Positions 57,206-64,000 of a DNA stretch of 64,000 nt are shown piece after piece. Both the position numbers and the translations under genes were made by a program. The first letter of the stretch is position 1, and each line of letters starts with the position of its first letter. The DNA comes from Desmodesmus armatus (taxonomy: Eukaryota; Chlorophyta; Chlorophyceae; Sphaeropleales; Scenedesmaceae), in assembly GCA_007449985.2 (NCBI GenBank), contig VIIQ02000139.1:186001-250000 (forward strand), given 5' to 3'. The notes under the pieces are model-generated. The model searched no databases. It was not told the DNA's origin and worked only from the letters and a program-made list of their open reading frames with translations.

Positions 57206-58319
57206 CCCTGGCAGCTGGCAGCACTGCAGGTTGCCAGCAAGTTGGCAGCAGCAGTGGCATCAGCAAGCCCGGCGGCTGCGGGAAGCTGCCGAACGGCACG
57301 AATCTGGACAGCCTTACTCTACTGTCGCGCAGCCTGTTCAGTCTGTTGGGAGTGGAGCAGGGTGTGCTGCTGCAGGCCTCGACAGCAGTCAGCTGGGAAC
57401 AGTCCAGGACAAGTCCACCGTCTGGTGTAGCGCCCAGCCTTTTGTTCAACCTCATCAGCGTCTACCAGTTTGTGCTGGTGCATCAAGTGAGTTGATGGAG
57501 TGCAACTCAACCCCTGTCCCAGGTTTGGCTTCCCAATAGTTTTTGTGTTATCTTATGGTCAGTGTTGTGTTGTGGTAACTTGCAAGTGCGCAGACCACAG
57601 CAGGCCTTGAAGTGTAGCACAACAATGCGGCAAAAGCATACAATGGTCTAGATGACTGATCCTGTGGCAGTTACCTCTCACAATTGGATGAACTGCTAGC
57701 CGCGCAGCAGTGGCTGGAGTGCAGCAGCACTCAGCAGTATCTGGTGGCTGCAGGCTATAGGTCTCGGCCGCAGCAACAGCAGGTGGGGCCCGGGACAGGG
57801 TCCCAGACTGTCGGCAGCGCCAGCACAGTCCGTACGCCAACTCATCATCATTACACGTGTTTCCGGCCAGGTTCATTGTGCATGCAGCAAGCTGCAAGCA
57901 GCAAATCGACCTTGGTGCAAGACAAGCAAGACACCACCAGGCGACCAGTGACCTAGGACACTAGAAAGCCTGTGCCAGTTACGCCAACTCAGCGCCACAC
58001 ATACTATCGAAATGATGCATCCCAATTTCTGGATGCAGCCCAGAAGCTGCAGGCAGCAGCGAGCCATTTTTGCTCATTTGCCACGCCCTGCTTGTGCAAC
58101 AACCCTACTTGTAGCAACCTGTCGGGGCTCACAGAGGTGGGCCTAGTGTCGGGGCGCAGCTGCGTGTGCGGGGGCTGCAATGTGGCGCGCTACTGTGGGC
58201 GGGCCTGTCAGCGGGCGGCGTGGAAGCAGCACAAGCCGATATGTGCAAAACTGGCGGCGGCGGCAGCAGCACCTATAGCAGCAGCAGGTGCCGCAGTGCC
58301 GCTGCCTGCAGAAGCCTGA
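55706..58319 (+). pseudogene. MYND zinc-finger family gene, copy 5 (exon 3 mostly deleted)
   Basis: Exon 1 at 55706-56017 is longer than in other copies (104 codons, start MATSSVDFWKACIKQ, end AAWKQLVHKVQ). Exon 2 at 56290-57486 is 399 codons in phase and fully open except for TAG at codon 11 (56320-56322), where paralogues have Gln in CIQAHQ. Exon 3 has lost its first two thirds: after a short intron only AAQQWLECSSTQQYLVAAGY remains near 57700, then an unrelated-looking Gln/Thr stretch, one in-frame TAG near 57955, and a complete MYND finger (CLCNNPTC, CGGC, YCGRAC, WKQHKPIC) ending in TGA at 58319. The intact finger and open exons could mean recent decay or a shortened but translated form. 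Confidence 0.7.
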
Positions 58320-59857
58320 TTGGTTGTTTGATGATGTGAAGTGGCCGGCAATTGCCGAAGCATCATGCGTGTCCTTTGTAAGAATGCAGAGTTGGCTGTC
58401 AAGCTTGTGCGTTTTGTTGCCGAGCTGCGTCTATCTTTTTCTCATCACTGATGGAGTCGTTTTGCTGTGTCCGCAACACAATTTCTCAATGGCACTGGGG
58501 TGTTTACAGAACATGTCATTCACGGGGCTTGAGACAGCGCTACGTGTGCCAGCACACTTCCCTGTGCCTTGTAGGTTTGTGGGCTAGCCTACACGCTGTG
58601 TGCTGTACAGCACATGTAGCTGTTACATCTTGTTACCGCTATACAGTGGCCCCGCTGTGTCAGGGCCTTGGTCCAGGCCAGGCTGTTGCCATCCCATGAA
58701 AACCATTCAGAGTAGGGTAAACCAAGCTCATTCTTGTGACACACTTGGCCTCGGTGGTAGAGCTTGACATTCAGTGGTCATGAGTGCACGCTGGGTTATG
58801 TTACACATGACGTCAACACGTTGCCACCATCTGAGACGCACAGGATCACTCAGGCTGTGTGTTGACATTGACAACGACACACCCAGATCAACCAGGGCCC
58901 ATATGCACGCTAACAGCCACCACCATTATCGCCAGCTGAAATGAGACCCTTTTGACTGATCCCCTTCCATCCCGCACCCTATCAACGTACTGTTGACCAA
59001 GTGTGGCACTGGCAAGACTGACACACTGGTGCCAGCATGGTCATGAATACACTGAGGTCAGCAGGGCACCCCATCAGCCAGGGGCTACTGCAGGTTGTAG
59101 GCAGACGCGCGCAACCAGAGGACTGCTGTTGCTAAGCACTCAGGCGCCCAACAGATGGGACTGACGAAGCAGTAGCAAGTGCCTGTAGCTGACCGGCCAC
59201 CTCACAGCCCCCATCTTGCAAGCCCAATCAAGGTATGCGTGTCGCACAACACTGCTTTTCCCATGGCATCGCTTCAGGCTCAGTGGGTTTGCAGAGTCCT
59301 GCTGGGAGCCACGTCAGCACAGTGCTAGTACTAGCAGCTGTCCTGCCAGCAGATTGTTCCACAACGTGCCATGATGGCCGTCGGCGAGTTGCATGCAGGA
59401 GGCTATGATGGGAGCTACTCCTGTACATATTCAAATCACGACTGCTCCGTCTGCGTGCCCGCCAACCACCCTCATCATCCAACAAAACCGCAACAGGTTT
59501 TCGCCCAAATGGCTGCTGAAGTTTGCCAATATCTGCTGTACAAGCACCTACCGCACTGCCCTGCCTTGCCCCGCCCTCCAATCGCTCACCCTCGACAAAC
59601 AAGCAGGCTCAACTAACAGCTAGTCAGCTGCCATTGACCAACTCGTCCAGCATTGTACATCCGAGCGTCATGCGACGCGCTCCGCCTCCACTCGTCAAAA
59701 CCCGCTCAGTCGAATCGACAACGTCAACAACGTAACCAAAATCAAGCCTTGAGAGCGACGAGTCGACAAACTGAACCTCAATATCACACCTTGAGAGCAA
59801 GGGGGAGAGCAGCCCTCCAAGATCACCAACTATCAGGCGAACACATTCATGTAACGT
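58320..59857. other. Spacer between the MYND cluster and the TPR gene
   Basis: About 1.5 kb with no recognisable gene or repeat; it separates convergent genes and should hold both 3' UTRs. Confidence 0.5.
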
Positions 59858-62800
59858 TCACTTGATCAGCATCGCCCCCATCATGAGAACAGGGCCCAGC
59901 ACGATGCCGGCCGCGAGTACTGCTGACTTGCGCGCCTCTGCAGCATCAGCCTCCCGCTCCTCCGGGGTGGCGACATAGATGCGTCGCCGGTCAGCCGAAC
60001 GCCTGCACCACATATGCACAGGCAAAGGACTTCAAGCAAAACATGAGAGTGTAAGCAATGCCGCAACAGTGATGTCGAGTGTTGATTTAGTACTGCATAA
60101 TACTGGAATGCTGGAATAGTTTGTGCCTGGCAGGGACTCAAACCAACACGGCACCCAACGCACCTGAAGTACTTCAAGTAGTCTTCCTTCTTGACTGCAT
60201 AGTTGAGGTCCTGGGTTTTCAGGAAATTCTGCAGCAAATAAAATAAACACAGCATCCAATCAAAATAGAGCACAACCAGCCTGTCAGCAAGCGCATGTAG
60301 CCCACACGAGGCTGTTGGCTCATTGCTACATGCCTGATTGAGAGGGAAACCCCGCAATCGGGAGCGTTCAGTTGCCAACACTCCTGCTGCTGTCAACTTC
60401 AGCTCACGGCCCCCTGGCGCCCTTAGCACACAGTCTCACGACTGTCTACAGACACACAATGCACGCCTACATACACACGGTAGTCTGTAACACGATCAGC
60501 CAAGCAACACACGGGGCTCACCATGGCTTGGAAGCCAAACACCAGCTGCCGCGCCTTGCGGCCAACCTCTGTGGTGGGGTGCCCTTGGATCCTGCAGCCA
60601 CGCCAAGCAGCATCAATCATTGATTGTTTTTGCGGCAAAAACAGCGGTCACAAGCAGCATGCTGGTAGCTGCGCAGCAGTAAAGTGCGTGTCCCATTGCT
60701 TCTCTGCATGGAAAAGAGGGAAAGAGAGATATAACGACACACCCAGAAAGCATGCTGGCAGCCTGAGTGGCAGGTTGGCACGAGCTTCATGACAACAGGC
60801 GCCAGCAGCACGAAAATGTTGCTGGACGAAGTCCAAACTTGCATGGCATCACCTCTACTTGTAACAACCTCCCCCCAAATTACCCACAGGAGCACATTTG
60901 GCCCGAAATTCAGGAAACATGTTTGCTCACCGTTTATAGAGAGCCTCTGCCTGACGGGCGTTGCCGAGTGTGTCGTAGCAGACAGCCGCCTGCAGGGTCG
61001 ACAGGCCACCCAACTTGCTCTTCAGAGGCACCTTGGCACGCACCTGGGGAGGGGAAGGAAGACACAAGGGAGACACAAGGGAGGCAGCACCGGCAGCAGA
61101 CACACGGACTCAGTGCAAGCACACCCACAAACCCTGCTGACCTCCAACGTCATCGGACACCCTTTTCCCCTCTGGACACCTCCTCTTTGGGCCCTCTGCC
61201 TGCGCTCAAAGCAGCCTATTGCACTCCCAAAAGCACACGCCCGTACGTACTCGACCAGCCACCCAGTGCGTCAGGGGGACGCTACCCCTGGCCAGTGGGA
61301 TAGCGAGCTGACGACGATCAGCGCCTGCTGTAGCCACCGACCCACCTCGTCAAAAATGACCAGCGCCTGGTTCAGCACCCCCCTGTTGAAGAGCGTCATG
61401 GCCTCGTTGAAGCTGGCCTGGGCAGCAGCCGGCCAGCCATTTTCTTTTCACTGAAGCCATCTCCACGGCTGTACGTGCCTCACCACCTACCTACCTCGTC
61501 AAAGACGACCAAAGCCTGGTCCAGCACCCCCCTGTTGGTCTGCTACAGCTTTGTTCCGCCGGTGACAACATCCCCATGACAGTGTGCATAGGGTTCGGGG
61601 TTGACGACATCCGACTGCTTGTGCGGCAGCCTACCCACTCACTTCGTCAAAAATGACCAGTGCCTGGTCGATGACGCCCCTGTTGAAGAGCTTCATGGCC
61701 TTGTTGAAGCTGGCCTGAGCTGCAGCCAGCTCAGCATCAGACAGGGTGTCCGTGTGCACAGACTTCTTGTACTTGGCCAGCGCGGCAGCGTGCTGAGCCT
61801 GCAGGGCAGCAGAGCACAGCGCAGCAGCACAAAGCACAGCAGCAAACCAAGTCAGCTCTCAGTACATGGTGCCTTTCCAGGCAATGCGGACCGCCACCGC
61901 AGGTGTGGATGCTGTGCAGACCTAGCCTAGAATTTGTCGTATGCCCGCAAAGTCACCGTGTACAGTTTTGTACTTGGCCAGCGCGGCAGCGTACTGAGCC
62001 TGCAGGGCAGCAGAGCACAGGACAGCACAGCAGCACACACATGTCAGCACACAGCACGGCAGTACTTGACGCATCGCACCTTCCTAGACAGTCGCACACG
62101 GGGACTGCAGGGGTACATGCTGTGTGACCATGGGCAGGGTGGCCGCACCCAGAAGTTGTTTGCTGCGCTATGTCACCCCTTGAATCGCGCATGCATGTGC
62201 TGCTTGGCTAGCTGTCCCAATGTCTCCTGTAGCAGGAGCAGGAGCGTCCTTCTGTGAAAAGTGCTGCCAGCATAATAGCATTGGATGCACTGGTGAGCTA
62301 CAGAGACATGAGTAAATAGCAGGCAACAGCACGGCAGGGGGTTCAGATGCCCAACACTCTCCGCAGAACCACCAAACATGAGGTATGAGAGGTGTGCAGG
62401 ACACGAACTAAAGAGCCACCATGACGAGCAGCAGCAGCAACCACTGCACGCGACTGCAGCATACACACACACCTCGCGTTCCGCCTTCTGTTGGGGTGTT
62501 TCCAGGTCCTGCCCTGGCCTGATATTGCGACCGCCACCATACGCTGCTGATATGTTTTGCGGCCGTGGGAACACACCCCACGTTGTAACCTTGGGCTTGT
62601 ACCTGAAAGCACATGGCAGAGGCGGCGAGAGAGAGATGGGGCAGGAGAGGGTGACGCACGACCGAATTGGCAGTAAGTGGGGGCGATGTGTGTGTTCAAC
62701 ACATGAGATACAACCATCAAGTGCATGTCATGACGACAGGCTTGTAAAGTGCGTTCCGACACGCACATATTGGTAAACGTGATTATCATAATGGAATTGT

Positions 62801-63988
62801 GTGTGTGTGTGGGGGGGGGCTGCTGGTCGGTGTCAGGCAAAAAGCAGGCTGGTCCCATCAGTGGGTAGCTGCCACAGACAGTTTGGTCGGGCCAGTTTTA
62901 GCTGCGATATGTGTGGTTGTGTTGCAAGTGTGCCCCATGTCCTGACCTTACACTGCACTGAAGCGTGGACCCAACACCACTGAATTGGTAGTGCAGCCTG
63001 TTTGTCCGTGCTTCATGTCGCTGATCAATGAACAGCGCCAATCATTGAACCTATGCAATGTGCACACCCAGAGTATATCCTGCTGCTATGCATAGCAAGA
63101 CAGCCAGTGATCACCCCACCATATTGGCAACAAACATCTCCACACCACCCAGCCTCGCCACACCCAGGCTCACTCACTTGCCATCCTCATCAGTTTCTTC
63201 CGCTGCTGCTGCTGCACCACTGCCAGCACTGCTGCCCTCAGCAGCTGCTGCTGTAGAGGACTGCTCTGCAGCGGCCGTGCTGCTGCTGCTGCTAGCAAAG
63301 TCCTCAGGAAACGCCGTGATGATTTCTGCGCCCCGCTGCTTAGCTGCTGCCTCCTTTGCTAGGGTGAAGTCCTCTAGGCGCATGTTGGGGTCCAACTGGG
63401 GCCCGCCTGCAGGGTGGCAGCAGTGCAAGGGACACAGCAGTGAGACACAGAGGCAAGACATAAAGGGCTCCCGTGACGGGTGCTGATGGTTGCTTTTGTG
63501 ATGCCAAACAAATAGGCATGCAGCAGTTGGTGTGCGCATCCTGCCTGGGAAGCTACTGCAGCGAGCTGCAACACGTGAGCTGCACGTCATGTACTGCTGA
63601 TGATGATGAGTAGCTTTGCCTTGGCGGCCAGAAGGCAAATTGGACCACTTGTGTTTCCGGGACCATGTATGTGATGGAAGTGTGCTCTACTGCCAATTTA
63701 CAGGCATCGGGGCTGCCCAAACATACTGGCAAGAGCCAACCCGTAACCCTTTGTACCTCGGTCCTGCAGCACCCCCTTCAGCCAGTCAGCTGCTTCATCC
63801 GCACTGCCCGTCCCGCTGCGCTTCGGCGCCGACTGCAGCAGCTGCTGCACTTCCGGCGCGTCCGCTGACGTGTAAAAGTCACCCCTTGCTGGACCTGTCT
63901 TGGACCCTGGACCCCAACCCGGATCCTCCTCTGCCAACCGATCCAATGCACTGCTGCCACTGCTGCTGGTGTCGGTGGGTGAGCTTGT
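59858..63988 (-). CDS. Chloroplast-type TPR protein with C-terminal membrane helix (5' end outside window)
   Basis: Eight minus-strand exons with consistent phases: 63757-63988, 63178-63406, 62473-62602, 61643-61798, 60931-61043, 60522-60591, 60164-60228 and 59858-60002 (stop TGA). Together they give about 379 codons with no break. The N-terminal visible part is acidic and Ser/Ala-rich. It is followed by the conserved segment KPKVTTWGVFPRPQNI and YGGGRNIRPGQ, then TPR-like helices (AAAQASFNKAMKLFNRG, QALVIFDE, LQAAVCYDTLGNARQAEALY), then RKARQLVFGFQAM, a basic stretch ending DYLKYFR, and a final hydrophobic helix SAVLAAGIVLGPVLMMGAML. This layout is that of a plant/algal plastid TPR protein, probably anchored in the thylakoid or envelope membrane. 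The family is recognised by memory of the PKVxTWGVFPRP motif, not by search. The first exon(s), with any transit peptide, lie beyond 64000. Confidence 0.85.
61346..61430 (-). repeat. Partial duplicate of TPR exon 4 (copy D')
   Basis: Minus strand codes AAAQASFNEAMTLFNRG then LNQALVIFDE, ending GACGAG before GTGGGT, in the same phase as the exon at 61643-61798. A readable alternative exon or a relic of tandem duplication. Confidence 0.85.
61495..61540 (-). repeat. Partial duplicate of TPR exon 4 (copy D'')
   Basis: Minus strand codes NRGVLDQALVVFDE, ending GACGAG before GTAGGT. Only the 3' part of the exon is present. Confidence 0.8.
61961..61999 (-). repeat. Partial duplicate of TPR exon 4 (5' end only)
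   Basis: After TGCCCTGCAG, the minus strand codes AQYAAALAKYKT, matching the start of the exon at 61643-61798; flanking intron bases are also similar. Confidence 0.8.
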
Positions 63989-64000
63989 CTGCAGGAAAGA

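Noticed and set aside
58741..58800. Possible tRNA A-box (CGGTGGTAGAGC) downstream of MYND copy 5
   Set aside because: No matching B-box or foldable acceptor stem within tRNA length.

Overview
The window looks like nuclear DNA of a chlorophyte green alga, most likely a chlorophycean (Scenedesmaceae/Sphaeropleales-like by overall feel; this placement is inference). Evidence: genes carry short GT-AG introns, proteins are Ala/Gln-rich with long CAG tracts, a plant/algal chloroplast TPR protein with a C-terminal membrane helix is present, and an algal-type MYND zinc-finger family is tandemly repeated. No bacterial operons, rRNA, tRNA or CRISPR were found.

Host genes. Five plus-strand copies of a three-exon MYND-finger gene occupy positions 1-4045, 5155-15147, 16326-18688 plus 37863-39535, 49788-54452 and 55706-58319. 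Exon 1 codes a short N-terminal helix region ending in an AAWKxL-type motif, exon 2 a helical domain, and exon 3 a second helical domain plus a C-terminal MYND finger. Every copy carries frameshifts, nonsense codons or a deletion; copy 2 is closest to intact. At the right edge, 59858-63988 (minus) is an apparently intact eight-exon fragment of a chloroplast TPR gene.

Mobile DNA has repeatedly landed in this cluster. (1) A nearly intact Ty1/Copia retrotransposon (5420-11217, minus) sits in intron 1 of copy 2, with about 99% identical LTRs, a 5-bp target duplication and a primer site matching the initiator-Met tRNA anticodon arm. (2) A 454-bp hAT-like non-autonomous element interrupts exon 2 of copy 3. 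(3) A Helitron (coding part 22931-27407, minus) sits inside what appears to be a ~19-kb intron 2 of copy 3. (4) A complete 8.7-kb KDZ (Kyakuja/Dileera/Zisupton) DNA transposon (40452-49129) has 97-bp inverted repeats, an 8-bp target duplication, a multi-exon transposase and an Ala-rich passenger gene.

The most unusual structure is an ~8.5-kb array (27668-36141, minus) immediately upstream of the Helitron replicase. It consists of 24 predicted mini-exons of 72, 75, 81 or 84 bp. All are multiples of three, all lie between phase-1 GT-AG introns, and most code a Lys/Pro-rich module with an NLS-like KPKKKVKP core. The last exon is predicted to splice in phase into the Helitron Rep/helicase reading frame, so the array may be an exon-amplified N-terminal tail of that protein. 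Blocks of several exons have been recently re-duplicated.
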